A DNA stretch of 64,000 nt from Molossus alvarezi (taxonomy: Eukaryota > Chordata > Mammalia > Chiroptera > Molossidae), in assembly GCA_037176705.1 (NCBI GenBank), contig CM073885.1, positions 165,096,290-165,160,289 of the forward strand, in the 5' to 3' direction. A program made the position numbers and the translations under genes. Numbering within the stretch: position 1 is the first letter of the stretch; each line of letters begins with the position of its first letter. Below, in pieces: positions 35,818 to 47,352 of this stretch. The notes under the pieces were generated by a model. The model saw only the letters and a program-made list of their open reading frames with translations, was not told the origin of the DNA and did not search any database.

Positions 35818-36141
35818 AAAAAAACCCCACCAAAAATAGAAGTTATTCTTTCCCTTCTGCATTATTTAATTAACATAAGGTTGGTCAGTCCAGAAGTTAT
35901 AATGAAAACTAAAAACATCGATAGTTCTTTGTGTATATAATGTAGGAGCTTAAATATCCTTCATATTAAGATGACGCAGAGAAAGAGGCATGAACTATTT
36001 CTGTGCAGGTGCCATGGCTACACACTGCAGGTGTGCAGGGCAGGGCTAGGCACTCAGTTCTTCAAAGCCTGATAACATCTAGTTTGGCTTGCCTAACTTT
36101 GTCTGAAAATACAGTGATTTACTTAGCTTCAGAACACGTAC

Positions 36142-36329
36142 CTCTAAATAGTCAGTGGAGCAGTTTATGTGATCTTCCAAGTCAAATTCTAAAAATGTGT
36201 AATTCACAGTGTTGCCAGTCGTTGCTTGGATGGTCCAGTTGCAACGCTGATTGTCAGCATAGGGGTTTGGATGATGTATGCTCTCCAAGATGCCATAGGT
36301 TTGATTCACAATCCTCACGTTCTCACATG
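36142..36329 (-). CDS. CUBN: CUBN exon: CUB8, first half
   Basis: This 188-nt exon starts (T)[17 protein letters not shown] and ends [12 protein letters not shown]. Acceptor ttccag is at 36330-36335 and donor GTACGT starts at 36141. It enters in phase 1 and closes in phase 0. Cysteines 1-3 and the calcium-ligand Glu (DLEDHINC) and Asp (TDY) are present. There are four sequons: NQT, NWT, NYT and NCS. The Pro at 36268-36270 (HHPNPY) aligns with human Pro1297, the site of the Finnish P1297L Imerslund-Grasbeck mutation, by residue counting from remembered human sequence. The next intron is 26.4 kb. Confidence 0.97.
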
Positions 36330-38746
36330 CTGGAAAAAATAACCATGATTGTTAGGAACCGCTATCAAATATGTCAAAATTGTCCCAAGATGTGTGTGAG
36401 ATTTCCTTTAAAAATACCTAGTTTTAAAAAGTATATATCTATCTAGAAATCTATATATCTAGATATCTAGATCTAAATTTAGATATATAGATATCTGATG
36501 CTGCATTTTTTTATGGTGAAAGGATGCCCATTTAGAACAAGTATAAAAGAATGCTTAAGTGAATTCACCATCTTCGAAGTATGATGAAAACTGCCCATGT
36601 TAGAATGGACATCCATTCCTGTGAGTCAGTGGAAAGCCGAATAGCTTAGCACTACTCGGAGATCTGTTTGTATAGGGAAGTGTATTAAACATTCTATGCT
36701 TCTGTTTTTCTAATTTTAACATTTGGAAGGGACAGAAATCTTGACCTTTGAATTCAACAGTTTAAAAACACAAAGTTCTATGTGAATGTTAAAAATGAAT
36801 CACAACACTGCTTTGTTGAATTCAAAAGTCAGCATGTACTTCATAATAAAGGCTCTGTTATTCCTCTAGTTAGTCATCAGGAAGTACCAAACAAATAGGG
36901 GGAATGTACAGGACTTGAAGAAAAATGAAAATCTTAAATTAAAAAAAAAATCTTCAATCCAGTGGTGGCATTTTCTTCAGCTTAGTCTTCAACAAATCTA
37001 TACTAGCTACCTCTAGACTAGGTTTGGCTTGTCCTGGGACTCAGTGGGAAATTCGGCCAAACCTAAGGACTTGAAGGCATATGCCTGCCTTTTCTCAAGT
37101 CTTTCTTATATTATCTGTATGGCGTGCAATATAAGAGAATGGGGAAATAAACGTTCTATTGAAAAACTTGTCTCTGAAGAATGTGGTTTGTACACACATT
37201 TCTACCGAAACCTGGCTTCCTGGCAGGTGGCTGGAACACCATTTATAAACTTTGGTCTGAAAAGTATACACTTGTGTTTCTTCAAAATCTTTCTTTGCTA
37301 GAGCAGTGAGTACTCAAACTATTTCTCTTTGGATATTTTTAGGTAACATTTTTGTCCACACAGAATTTCTAAAGACTGATTTTGTGATTTCCAGACGCCT
37401 GCAAGAGGTCACTCCCATTAGGCAGACAGGTGTCATGTGCCTCAGTGACAGAGCAAAACACCTGCCATTAAACCATGTGAGCTGTTCTCAGTACTCAGAA
37501 GTTATGCTACTGCCAACCTCTATTTCAAATGGCAAATTAGAAGGAAAATCTCACTGGTTACCTCTGATTTTTCACCGTTAAGGACCTACGTTCACTAAAT
37601 TACTCCTTTAGTCTTCTGAAATTATGGGAGAAAATAAAGTATAGAAATAAAAGATAACTGAGAAACAAATTAGCACAGCAATAATAAAATTAGAGAAATG
37701 ATCATATGCACAACCAAACAGACACACCCCTGGAATTTGGGAGGGTTTTTCATGCACGAATGATGCATTTCTGAGGAACAAATCCATATACCATTAAAAC
37801 TCAGTATTCAAAACCAGACTTCAGCCTAACCCCAGATACAAGTGAGTCCAAATCTTCCAATTCACACATAATCAAAGTTAAACAGTATACTTTCAACTAA
37901 TCCAAAGAGATATTTTCTATTCAGATTATGATTTTGGGGACCTTCAATTCTATTTTTAGATAATTATGTTAAATCATGGATAAACTTAGATTTAGGGGGC
38001 AAGGAACTTTATTTTAAAAAACACAAGTCAAGTGTTTATTAAATAACATAAAGTCAAGAAAATCTTGTTTGTTGAATGTCCATTTTAAAGCTAACATTAG
38101 AAAGTATTTAATTCTAGAACTAGAAGGGAACTTTTACAATCACTTAATCTCCTTTCTTTAAGAGAAAAAAAAATCATGGAACTCCAGAGAAGAAAAGTGA
38201 CCTTCCCAGACAGGACAGACCCCGGCACCCCTGGACTTTCTGTTCAATACTCCTTTAATTCCACCAGGTTGCCTCCTGGGAAAGCAGGTTTTAAAATAGC
38301 ATCTCTACAAAGACCAGATTTTCCCACAGTAAATAATGTGCCTATTCCACGTGTGACTCACAAGGACCCTAGTTTCCCTTAATAAAATTAAGGTACCTTT
38401 TGAAGTACAAGACATAAAAAAACCAACTGTGTGGGAGCCACTATGTGCAATGGAATAATGTTTGATACAAATGAAAACTCATTAGCCGTTAACCTGTTAC
38501 ACTGATCTTTAGCTGAACTGCAACTATTTCAGCATATTAAATACCCTTCTAAGTTTCATTAGCTAACTGCATACTTTAGTTATAGGATAAATTTAATGCA
38601 TAAGCATTGTTCCCTCAAACAGAGTTAAAATTTTCTCAATAAGAGATAAGATTTATTTTAATGGCTTATCCTTATTTCAGTTTGTTTCATTCATCAAAAG
38701 ATTGAAGACCCACTAGCGGCATCAAGCAGCCAGTATACACACTTAC
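36330..38746 (-). other. CUBN: CUBN intron between CUB7 and CUB8
   Basis: Phase-1 intron of 2.4 kb. The only notable element is the TATATC/AGAT-rich palindromic patch at 36430-36500. I see no SINE here, unusual for this window, and nothing else recognisable. Confidence 0.92.
36430..36500. repeat. AT-rich palindromic TATATCTAGAT patch
   Basis: TATATATCTATCTAGAAATC through CTAGATATCTAGATCTAAAT to TAGATATATAGATATCTG contains several overlapping self-complementary blocks around AGATATCT and CTAGATCT-like cores. Confidence 0.8.
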
Positions 38747-38903
38747 TCTGCTGGTATTTGGCCAGGAAGCCACCTCCTTGCTGACCTTCATCTGTCCTCA
38801 GTTTTAAAAACATGCTGTCTCCACTAGAACGAATTAGGGCTGGTTTCTCATTCCCACAAAGCTGAGTTAGCAGATGAGAGCTGGTACTTGGGCCGTCATA
38901 TAC
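38747..38903 (-). CDS. CUBN: CUBN exon: CUB7, second half
   Basis: This 157-nt exon starts VYDGPSTSSHLLTQLCGNEK, continues through DSMFLKLRTDEGQQ and ends GFLAKYQQ plus one base. Acceptor attaaag is at 38904-38910 and donor GTAAGT starts at 38746. It enters in phase 0; the single leaving A joins CA of the next exon as Thr before Cys of CUB8. It carries the fourth CUB7 cysteine and the conserved YDGPS and GF.A.Y motifs. Confidence 0.96.
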
Positions 38904-39738
38904 CTTTAATAAAACATTTTAAATGTCAAATGATTATGGCTATAAACATTATGTAAGGCCTCTGTTCTTCTAAGGAACTGGGAAACGAACACATATATGA
39001 CATAACAAAAGAATAACCCTGAAAAATATATCTTTTAAAATGATATTTAATTGTCTTTAAACTTTGGCCATGAACTTGGACCATTTAACCATGGCTGTGT
39101 ATAGTTCTAAGGGTGTGAACCCAGGCTGAAATCTGAAGATTGAAAATAAAAGACTATTATATGTTTTTGAGACCATAGCTATTATCAGTAGTCTTCTGTG
39201 CTTTTTTATTTCATAGATTATAATTTATGACACTTAAATACATTCTTAAATTTAGAATGTTTTTTAATGGAAAAGGCTGAATAGATGGTACCATAAAAAC
39301 CTGTGCTGGGAGGACTTCAATTATCTTCTCTAATTCACCAATATAGTCCTCTAAATTGTTATTTTGCACTGCATATTTAGAAAGTACATAGACAATAATT
39401 TTGATAAGTCTCATAACTTCTCTCAGTAGGCTTTTAATCATATCTTAATAGTCCATATTTCATATATTCTAATACTTAGTGTATATATAGTTCATATTCA
39501 ATATACTTTAATATTTATGTATACAAATACCAAATCATTCAGTAATACATGCTATCCTTAGAAGGCAAGTCATTTTCATCAAATTTTCCTTCAATGTTAT
39601 ATTTTGTTTAAAATGTTTACGCGGATGTTTTGTTTAAACGTTTCCCTTTCTTGAATCTCAAAAAATAAAAACAAATGCAATTATGTGTACTGGGCAAGGA
39701 GGAAGCAGCGAATGATACACCCGAAACTTTATACATAC
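38904..39738 (-). other. CUBN: CUBN intron inside CUB7
   Basis: Phase-0 intron of 835 bp, AT-rich, with no recognised repeat. An open frame at 39211-39441 on the minus strand has no support as coding. Confidence 0.93.
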
Positions 39739-39920
39739 AGCCAGATAATCTGCAGTGCAGTCTGGATGATGCTCCAAGTGAAACTCCTCAAATTCCAGTT
39801 CAAACGGGCTGCCGTGGCTGGATCTCAGCAGCCAGGAGCAGTCGGAGCTGTGGTAATAGGGCATCGGGTAGTTGGGAGACGTGAATGTGCCCGTGGGAGT
39901 GGTGAGGTTGCCCCCGCAAC
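39739..39920 (-). CDS. CUBN: CUBN exon: CUB7, first half
   Basis: This 182-nt exon begins (G)[19 protein letters not shown] and ends [15 protein letters not shown]. Acceptor cttcag is at 39921-39926 and donor GTATGT starts at 39738. It enters in phase 1 and closes in phase 0, so the domain splits as A|VYDG. The three N-terminal cysteines and the calcium-ligand Glu (HLEHHPDC) and Asp (ADY) are present. NLT is a sequon. The GTATGT donor is weaker than the GTAAGT sites of most neighbours, but it is the one that preserves the frame. Confidence 0.96.
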
Positions 39921-40327
39921 CTGAAGGAGCAAGAGATGGAATGATGCATCGCTTTTCTTTCTGGTCAGACTGAATCTTCTCGTCTGGATCAAGCTGGTAC
40001 TACTGTTACTCCCCTTTAAACCAATATGCGAAACAACCACCAAAAAGTAGCTAGCCTAGAGTCCTAATTCATGTCAACGTACTTTCCTTTTTTTAACCGT
40101 GTAAGCAGTTTGATGACATATACCAGGGAACCAGAACATTTTCCCTTACTTTGTCTTTCACAAACAAAACGCTGCTATTCATTCAGATGCATTTACAGTG
40201 TTGATGCTTATTACAAATAATAATCGCAAAACGCAGATGGAAAAATAAGGATGAGAGTGTGGCAAGACAAGAACCAAGAAACCGTCCCAGTTGGACTCAT
40301 CATAAAAGGTAGCTCTTTGCTATTTAC
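39921..40327 (-). other. CUBN: CUBN intron between CUB6 and CUB7
   Basis: Phase-1 intron of 407 bp, with no recognised repeat. Confidence 0.93.
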
Positions 40328-40488
40328 CTGTTAATGATCCATCCCAGTAAGCTGAGAATCCAGACCTTGAGTCAAAGACGTCACTCTGAAATTGCACCCA
40401 TAATTTGTTACTGTGAGAGATGATTCTTGGAGGCAGATCTGAGCCACAGTATTTTCCCCGGGATGGTGAAGTTTCATAGCCTCCATCT
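40328..40488 (-). CDS. CUBN: CUBN exon: CUB6, second half
   Basis: This 161-nt exon reads (K)[20 protein letters not shown] and ends [13 protein letters not shown]. Acceptor tcacag is at 40489-40494 and donor GTAAAT starts at 40327. One incoming base completes Lys and one leaving base forms Gly with GT of the next exon. The fourth CUB6 cysteine (KYCGS) is present. An alternative acceptor two bases further in would break the frame, so this boundary is the supported one. Confidence 0.96.
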
Positions 40489-40932
40489 CTGTGACAAAAT
40501 ACAGATGTGAACATCCATCAGGTTATTGATAATGTTATTGTACAAACATCGAACATTATTTGAACTTTGAGATTGCAAACACAGCAGCTTAAGTCAATCA
40601 ATGTCTCGCAAAAATACTCTAAAAAACAGTGTTTTAAGTTTTCAATGTATTAAATAGCACTTGAATAGTTTAATAAAGAATAACCATCATTTATAGTTGG
40701 CATAACATTTTTTATAATCAACTGGAAACTGAGACAAAGTGTTTAGTCTTCTCAAAGAAAGTGTCCAGCAAATATCAGAGAACACCAGATAAAGAATCCA
40801 TAATTATTAAAAGTATAAACAAACGTTGCTTAATTTTACAGAGAAAACGTAAATGTTTTTCTTCTGAAGAGTTTTCTTTCTAAAAAGTTTTTCTTCTAAG
40901 AAAATTTTCAAAGTTTAATATATAGCAAACAA

Positions 40933-41152
40933 GGACATTTTCCCATTTTTGTTCAGATAGAGTGGGAGGGAGGGAGAGAGAGAGAGAAACACTGCCGTGA
41001 AAGGGACACATCGAGTGGCTGCCTCCCGCAGGACACCAATCAGGGCTGGGGACTAATCGCAACCAAGATACGTGCCCTTGACTGGAATCGAACCCACAAC
41101 TCATTGGCCCATGGGCTGATGCTCTAATTGCTGAGCCAAACTGGCCAGAGCT
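40933..41152 (-). mobile_element. VES SINE
   Basis: ACATTTTCCCATTTTTGTTC tail side lacking most of the A tail, GGGAGGGAGGGAGAGAGAGA body and GAGCCAAACTGGCCAGAGCT head. Confidence 0.9.
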
Positions 41153-41156
41153 AGAG

Positions 41157-41345
41157 CAAAACTTTTTAAATTTTATTTTTTCCATCACCATGTATCCCCC
41201 ATTTCCCCTTCCACCTTTCCCCACCCCCCCTCCCCCCACAATCACCACACTGTTGTTCGTGTCAATGAGTTCTTTCTCCTTTTTTTCTGCCATGTGATTT
41301 CACTCATATGAGGAATTCAATGAACAAACTGAACAAACTATAGAA
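41157..41345 (-). mobile_element. L1 3' fragment, probably 5'-inverted
   Basis: 41157-41280 has a T-rich start then TCACCATGTATCCCCCATTT and the C-rich run typical of reversed bat L1 3' UTRs. The adjoining CATGTGATTTCACTCATATG reads like the plus-strand ORF2 end, suggesting a small inverted 5' piece. Confidence 0.45.
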
Positions 41346-42217
41346 AAATTTTGAAATATTTTTTTCCTCAAGAACTTTTGGGGTTAATTCTAGTTTATAA
41401 TCTGTAGCTTTAAAAAAAAATAAATAAAGATTCACTCAATATAGAAGTCCAATTATTAACTGCTGTAAATTAAAACAATTATGTTATTTTAGCATCATAT
41501 AGCACAACCATGATTTATTTTTTTAGTACCTTACCTTATATCATAGAATAAAATATACTTTAAAATAGTATAAGATTCCAGGCTTTTGAAATGCCAAATG
41601 AAATATTTGAAACAGATGTATACTAAATTGATTTGCCCAATTTAACTCAAATTTGTGATCTAGAGAAATATCAATAAATAAGCTATCTTAACTTTACTGC
41701 AAATATAACTTTTTAGACATATTTTTTCAAAGTAGCTAAGAATTAAAGAAAAAAATGTCATGCACTGAAATTGCCAAGCCTAGACTCATTATTTGTACAC
41801 AAAAACTGTGTGAAATTATGATAAGCTTGCTATTCGCATCATTTTGAGATCTAATTAGACAAAATGGACAGTGAAGAGTCTAAAATTTAAGTTGATTTTG
41901 TACAAAGTAGATATTCAACAATAACAAGTATCCAGTTCCAGAGTGGTAGTACATTTGTTTACTCTGCCCAGACAAAATCTGGAGTTTATTTTCAAATATT
42001 CACAATAAAGGAATCACTTCAAAATAACCACGGAATCTTATGCAATTTTCTGTTTTCCTTCTGGTAATTCAGGCTCCAAATGACAAACTTTGTGTCTTAC
42101 AAGAAAGAACACAATAAGGAGTTTTAGAGAGAATTTCTATATTTTTCCCTTAACCTTCCTAGGAAAGATTATGAATGAAAGTCACGAAAAACATTATGAT
42201 GAAACAAAGGTGCTTAC

Positions 42218-42410
42218 TTGATTTCCACAAAATCTCCTATACATTCTCCACCAATGGCCTCCTCCAAGGAGAAGTTTGTGAAGTGCAATGCAATCTGTTG
42301 GCTGGTTCCCACCGTGATCCTATAAATGCATTTCCAGTTGTTGGGGTAATTACTGGGGAAGTTTGGAGAAGTGAACGTGCCAGATTCTTCTGTATAATCT
42401 TCCAAGCATA
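42218..42410 (-). CDS. CUBN: CUBN exon: CUB6, first half
   Basis: This 193-nt exon starts (V)[19 protein letters not shown] and ends [18 protein letters not shown] plus two bases. Acceptor tcacag is at 42411-42416 and donor GTAAGC starts at 42217. It enters in phase 1 and leaves in phase 2 (AA, completed to Lys). Cysteines 1-3 are all present: VCLED, KCIYRI and GECIGDF. The calcium-ligand Glu is retained in SLEEA. FTNFS contains an NFS sequon. In the known intrinsic factor-B12 complex, CUB6 is one of the two domains that contact intrinsic factor. Confidence 0.96.
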
Positions 42411-42609
42411 CTGTGAAAAGAAATAAACCACAGGAGAGAAAATAAAAAATGTTATGCTACATTCATAAAACATTCAGTAAGCTACACTTGATTAATTTGT
42501 GCAAATGTACTTGGTGTCTTTTTTAAATAATTGACGCTGTTTAATAGGTGGCTTCCTTCTGCTACAGCCATGTTTTTTTTTAATCCTTACTCGAGGAGAT
42601 GTTATTTCT

Positions 42610-42720
42610 CAAACTTTTTTAAAAAAATCTTTATTGTTTTAAGTATTACAGATGTTCTCCCTTTTTTCTCCATTGATCTCCTCCTCCCCACTCCCACCCC
42701 CTTCCTGCCTTCCCCACACT
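42610..42720 (-). mobile_element. L1 3' UTR fragment
   Basis: AAAAATCTTTATTGTTTTAA, GTATTACAGATGTTCTCCCT and CATTGATCTCCTCCTCCCCA match the reversed 3' end of bat L1 elements as I know them. Confidence 0.6.
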
Positions 42721-43059
42721 TGATTTTTAATAGGCTGTTCTGGAATGTTCAAAGAGTAATTTCATTTCAAAATGAAGTTTGGGAAATCTCAAAGGCAACA
42801 CAATTATTAGTAGTAAACCTAAGCTAAGTAGTATAAATTTGTTATATGTATCATAAGTGAACAAATTTTTATGTTCTTGGAAGTGTGATAATGTTCATAA
42901 TTCATGCAAATTTCATGAACATTATAAATGAGACTCAACTACAGAAATCATAGAGGGGGCTTAGAAATAATTTAGTTCTGTTCTCTTTCTCATCTTTTGA
43001 AATGGTTTTCACCAAAGCATGCATTTAATGAGAAATGACAAAGCAGGTACCTAGGTCAT

Positions 43060-43290
43060 GAGGTGAAGAATAGGAGATGAGACTCGGGATCAGGGTACCA
43101 TGAATCAATGCCCAGCTCAAATGCTGACAAGCTATGCAACCTTGGACAAGTTACTTCACCTCGCTGAGCCTCAGCTCTAAAATGGAGATAGTAACTATCT
43201 TTGGGTATGCATGTAAGGCTTAGAGACAAGGCAACTGAAGGCCTTGGCACATGGTATGTACTCAATGAATGACAGTAGCCATCATTAGAT
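43060..43290 (+). mobile_element. MIR
   Basis: Well-kept MIR: CAACCTTGGACAAGTTACTT, CGCTGAGCCTCAGCTCTAAA, ATGGAGATAGTAACTATC, TTGGCACATGGTATGTACTC and AATGAATGACAGTAG. Confidence 0.85.
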
Positions 43291-43928
43291 TTCAAAATAG
43301 AGCCGAAAGGTATAAGAAAAATAGAGCATAAATTATGAGGAAAGAATTAGATCACATCAAACAGATAGTACTTGGACAAGCGTATGTCCTAAATAATTAT
43401 TAACTTTACCTATTCAGTCTTTTGGAGTACATGTTCACTAACCAACCCACTCAATCTCTTAAACTCTCCAAATCTGAGCTATTCTCCAAAGAAAATCTGG
43501 TTTCCATGCATTTTCATGTGTCTTCAACTAAACCCAGGAATGACCTAAATCTGGGGTCCAGGAGTAGACACAGATCTTCTAGGGAAAGGTTTTGGGGGAG
43601 AATGCACTATTATACTTAATCATGAGTGAAAAAAGAAAAGGAGGATGTTTCGGTCTATTTCCCAGTGCTGTTGTGAAATCATACTCAGAGAAGAACAGAG
43701 GACCCACTGGTATTGAGAGCAGACATATAGAAAATATCACAGGTTCTACTACCTATGTGTCGTCCTTAGAGAAACAGGCTTTCACCAATATTTGGTGTAC
43801 TCTATTTAAAGCAGCAAACAATCCAGGCTTTACTGTACTGAAGGAATCGACAGTGATATTTAACTTCAAGGATGAAGATCGTGTACTTTTCTGTATTTTT
43901 TCACTGTCTGCCAAGGTATTTCTTCAAG

Positions 43929-43970
43929 GGGGAAGGAAGGAAAGGAGGGAGGGAGGCAGAGAAAGAGAAG
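43929..43970. repeat. GGAAGG/GGGAGG purine tract
   Basis: Short purine-only tract of GGAAGGAAGGAAAGGAGGG type with no neighbouring element. Confidence 0.8.
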
Positions 43971-44514
43971 TGGGGATAGAGGTGGTAGATTAAGTAATTC
44001 AGACCCAGGAATAAGTATTACTAAGATAAAAATGCATGGATCACACGGACATTAAATAAAGCTTATGAACCGGTCTCCCTGAGCTGGCAGAACTGAGACT
44101 CGTTGACCGCCCAACATTCAGGTAGCTTTAGCCAGTAAATGAAATATCTAGAGTAAATGACCTGTTCATGTCATTTGTACTTAAAGCGATAATGTTCCTT
44201 GCTTACCTACTCTACTCCCAGAGGGGAAATACAATTATACTGAATATTTCTAATGTAACGTGCTAGTAGTCTACAGGAGAACAGTTCATATAATCAGAGT
44301 CCCATGTAAAGAAACCTAATTTAATGACATTTTTGAGAAGCAATGATAAGCAATTTTCCTTGTCCAGACGCAAAGCATTACTGCTGCATAATGGTGGTCT
44401 GTTAAACCTCACTGAAATTTTGATGTACATGTTAATCTTTTCTGTTGCTGGCACAAAGGTAAACAGAGTCCCTGATGTATTCAAATGATCCTCCCACTTC
44501 ACTTTGTCTGAAAT

Positions 44515-44840
44515 GCCTTATCAACAATTTCCGCTTCTCCCCCAGCACACCCTTTAACAAATACACTCTTACTCATCAATTAAGGTCAAATTCAAACATC
44601 AGTTTCTCTATGAAGCCTTTCCTAATCAAGTAGAATTAACTTTCTTTTGCTCAATAAAACTTGGTGCAAATAGTAATTTGAGTCCTAAGCACATGTTATT
44701 GTGATTCTTTTCATGTGAATATATTTCCTCTACCAGACCTTCAAACGTGAACAGGAACTTATTTACCATTATTAACTTTCACTTATCATACTACTGGACC
44801 AGATCACATCTAGTAAATATTCATTAAAATTACATGACAT
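44515..44840 (+). mobile_element. L2-like fragment
   Basis: The motif order CAATTAAGGTCAAATTCAAA, CTATGAAGCCTTTCCTAATC and ACCAGACCTTCAAACGTGAA matches the 3' part of L2. Confidence 0.5.
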
Positions 44841-45879
44841 ATATATTGAAACAAGAGGGGTGGGATGACTAATTCTCCCACCCTATTCCCCCCTCCATTT
44901 CTCTCACCTTGTTTTTCCTCTTCTTCCCATCCTCTCTCCTGAGGAGATTATGTTCTTTAATATTTGATCATGTTTATTAATTCTGAATGATAGAAATTGT
45001 CTGCTTCTATCATGACAAGTAATTGGTTCTAGACTAGTCCCTCTCCATAGCAACTATAATAATAGTGCAGATCTGTCTACCTGCCCTGTTCTTCATGCAA
45101 TGTTAGTTCTATCATTTAATTCTATTTATATTATAAACTCTAACTTACTATTACTTTGGCTTTGAATCATTACTTGTCTTTTAAAAGAACAATGAGAAGA
45201 AAAAACATTTATCATTCTGGTGCTCTTCATTCCTTGTAGATAGATACTTCTTTTCGGTATCTCTACCCTTTGGTGTGATGGACATTATTGCATCTCCTTC
45301 TCTTTTTACCTTATTGTTTCTCATTAGAACCCAGCTGTCTCATTTATATCATGGTTTCCTGTGTACAATGTTTCCTTTTTCTCCTTATTTCCCATATATT
45401 TGTGAAATGGAAAGAGTCAGGTATGAAGTAGGAGGTGTGAGGAGTGAAGTAGTAGTGTATTAACTCTAAGCAGACTTGCCAATAAGTTAAGAACGTATAT
45501 TGTTAGCCTTTGAGCAAACACACAAAAAACTGAGGTATCATTAAAAAGCCCATGAAGGACGTGGAGTGGAATTCCAAAAGTGAGACAACGAAGTAGCAAC
45601 AGAAGAGGAAGGGCACCTCTGAAAACCCAAACCTAACATCACCCTTCACTAGCAGAGGACTGAATGCTTTTCTCTCGGGACTAAGAACACGGCCAATATG
45701 TCCAAGCTTATTCTTTCCAGTCAGTATTGTACTAGTCACTGCAATAAGGCAAAATGAGAGAGGCAGACAGAGAGATATTGAAAAGAAAAAAATAAAACTG
45801 TCCTTCATCACAGATAAGATCGACTGTAGAATATACTAAGGAGTCTACTAAAATTTTACTCGAACTAATAACTGAGTTT

Positions 45880-47000
45880 AATAAGAAACAGAATACAAGA
45901 TACAAATCTTTCAAACAAAAATGCTTAACAAATTAAACACAATTTGCTAAGCAAACAAAAGTCTTGGATACATAACTCACATGATATAGAAAAATGAACT
46001 CAGATTATAAACATAAATGTAAAAAATCAAACTATCGAATTTGTAAAAGAATGCACAGAGGAAAACCTTCACAACTTTGGTAGGCACACATTTCTTAGCC
46101 AACATACAAGAACTATCAACCATAAAGGAAGAAAAGGATATAGTACCCTTCTGTCCTTCAAATGACAACATTAAGAAAAATAAAATGCAATACGTTTACC
46201 TGACAAAGGACATACTTTGTATCCAGAATATGTAACATATGACAATAAAAAGACAAATAACACAAACAAACATGAACAAAACAATTCTAAGGTAGACCTC
46301 ACAAAACAAGGTATATAAATTGTCAATGTATACATATGAAAAGGTGCTCAGCACTATTCATCACCAGAGACATGCACATTAAAACAACAGTGAGCTGCTA
46401 CTGCACGACTGCCAGAGGCTAAAAGTGAAAAGACTGGCAGTGCCAAGGTTTGGCAAAGATGTGGTCAGTAGAATTCTCAGTGATTGCAGGTGGGAATATT
46501 AAATGATACACGCACTTTAGAAAGAATGTCTAGCCGTTTCTCATAAAACTAAATGTATCATTACCACATGGCCTGGAAATTCTACTCTTATGTATTGTCC
46601 ACAAGAAAACTCGTATATCAATGTAGGAGCAGCTTATTTCATAACAGCTAAAAACTAGAAATAACCCAACTGTCCAAATAATCAAATTACAGCCCTGGCT
46701 GGTTTGGTTCAGCCGGTTTGGTTGGAGCGTCAGCCTGTGGACCAGAGAGTCCGGGTTCAGTTCCCGGTAGGGGCATGTACCAAAAAAGAAAAAAAAAATC
46801 AAATTATGATCTATCCATACAATAGAAGGCTATTTATTAATTTTTAAAAAACCTACTTATAAATATAACCACATAAACAAATTATAGGAGCATTATGCTA
46901 AATGAAAGAAGCCTAACATAAAGGGTGCATTCCGTGTGTTTCCACTCACACCTTCCTTTTGAACAGGCAGAACCAATCAATGGTGACAATAACCAGGACT
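45880..47000 (+). mobile_element. Old L1 fragment
   Basis: Degenerate ORF2-end features: AAAGGTGCTCAGCACTATTC, GCACATTAAAACAACAGTGA, GGTTTGGCAAAGATGTGGTC, GTGGGAATATTAAATGAT and AACCCAACTGTCCAAATAAT. It is interrupted by the head-only SINE at 46691. Confidence 0.6.
46691..46781 (+). mobile_element. Head-only SINE (tRNA-like part only)
   Basis: AGCCCTGGCTGGTTTGGTTC to GGGGCATGTACC, then an A-rich tail (46782-46796) and no body, the same 3' limit as the copy at 34354. TSD AATCAAATTA at 46680-46689 and 46797-46806. An 11-bp internal CCGGTTTGGTT duplication lies in the A-box region. Confidence 0.85.
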
Positions 47001-47172
47001 GCAGTTGTTCAGATGGAACGCATAGAAAGATTGACCCAGGAGACACTAGGATATTTTCTGGGATGGTAAAAGTGTTACGTATTTTGAATAGGGTAATTAC
47101 GTGGATATACACATTTCTAAAACTCCAGATGAATTTTATTTACTACACTTACAAAATAAAAATCCATGCTAT

Positions 47173-47309
47173 GGCCTTGACTGGATGGATCAGTAGTTGG
47201 AGCATTGTCCCTTACACCAAAAGGTTGAGGGTTCGATTCCCAGCCAGGGCACATATCCAGGTTACAGGTTTGATCCCAGGTCAATGCACATACAAAAAGC
47301 AACTGATCA

Positions 47310-47352
<43 letters not shown>

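Larger units (their letters stand above)
9739..36141 (-). other. CUBN: CUBN intron inside CUB8, 26.4 kb
   Basis: Phase-0 intron splitting E|LYDG of CUB8. It contains the 2.3 kb minisatellite, about 17 VES copies, a twin-primed L1, an LTR-like stretch and several MIRs. Unassigned stretches of more than 300 bp are 9745-10840, 11085-11415, 11890-14640, 14850-15290, 15400-15620, 15670-16780, 17290-18400, 18691-19170, 20340-21240, 21390-21740, 22652-23360, 23780-24260, 26546-26880, 27165-27560, 28350-29950, 30240-30890, 31082-31440, 31630-32700, 32975-34340 and 34453-35580. In these I see only ordinary intron sequence plus the motifs listed separately. Confidence 0.9.
40489..42217 (-). other. CUBN: CUBN intron inside CUB6
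   Basis: Phase-2 intron of 1.7 kb. It holds a minus-strand VES (40933-41152) and an L1 3' fragment that appears inverted (41157-41345). The remainder, 41346-42217 and 40495-40930, is AT-rich with nothing recognised. Confidence 0.92.
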
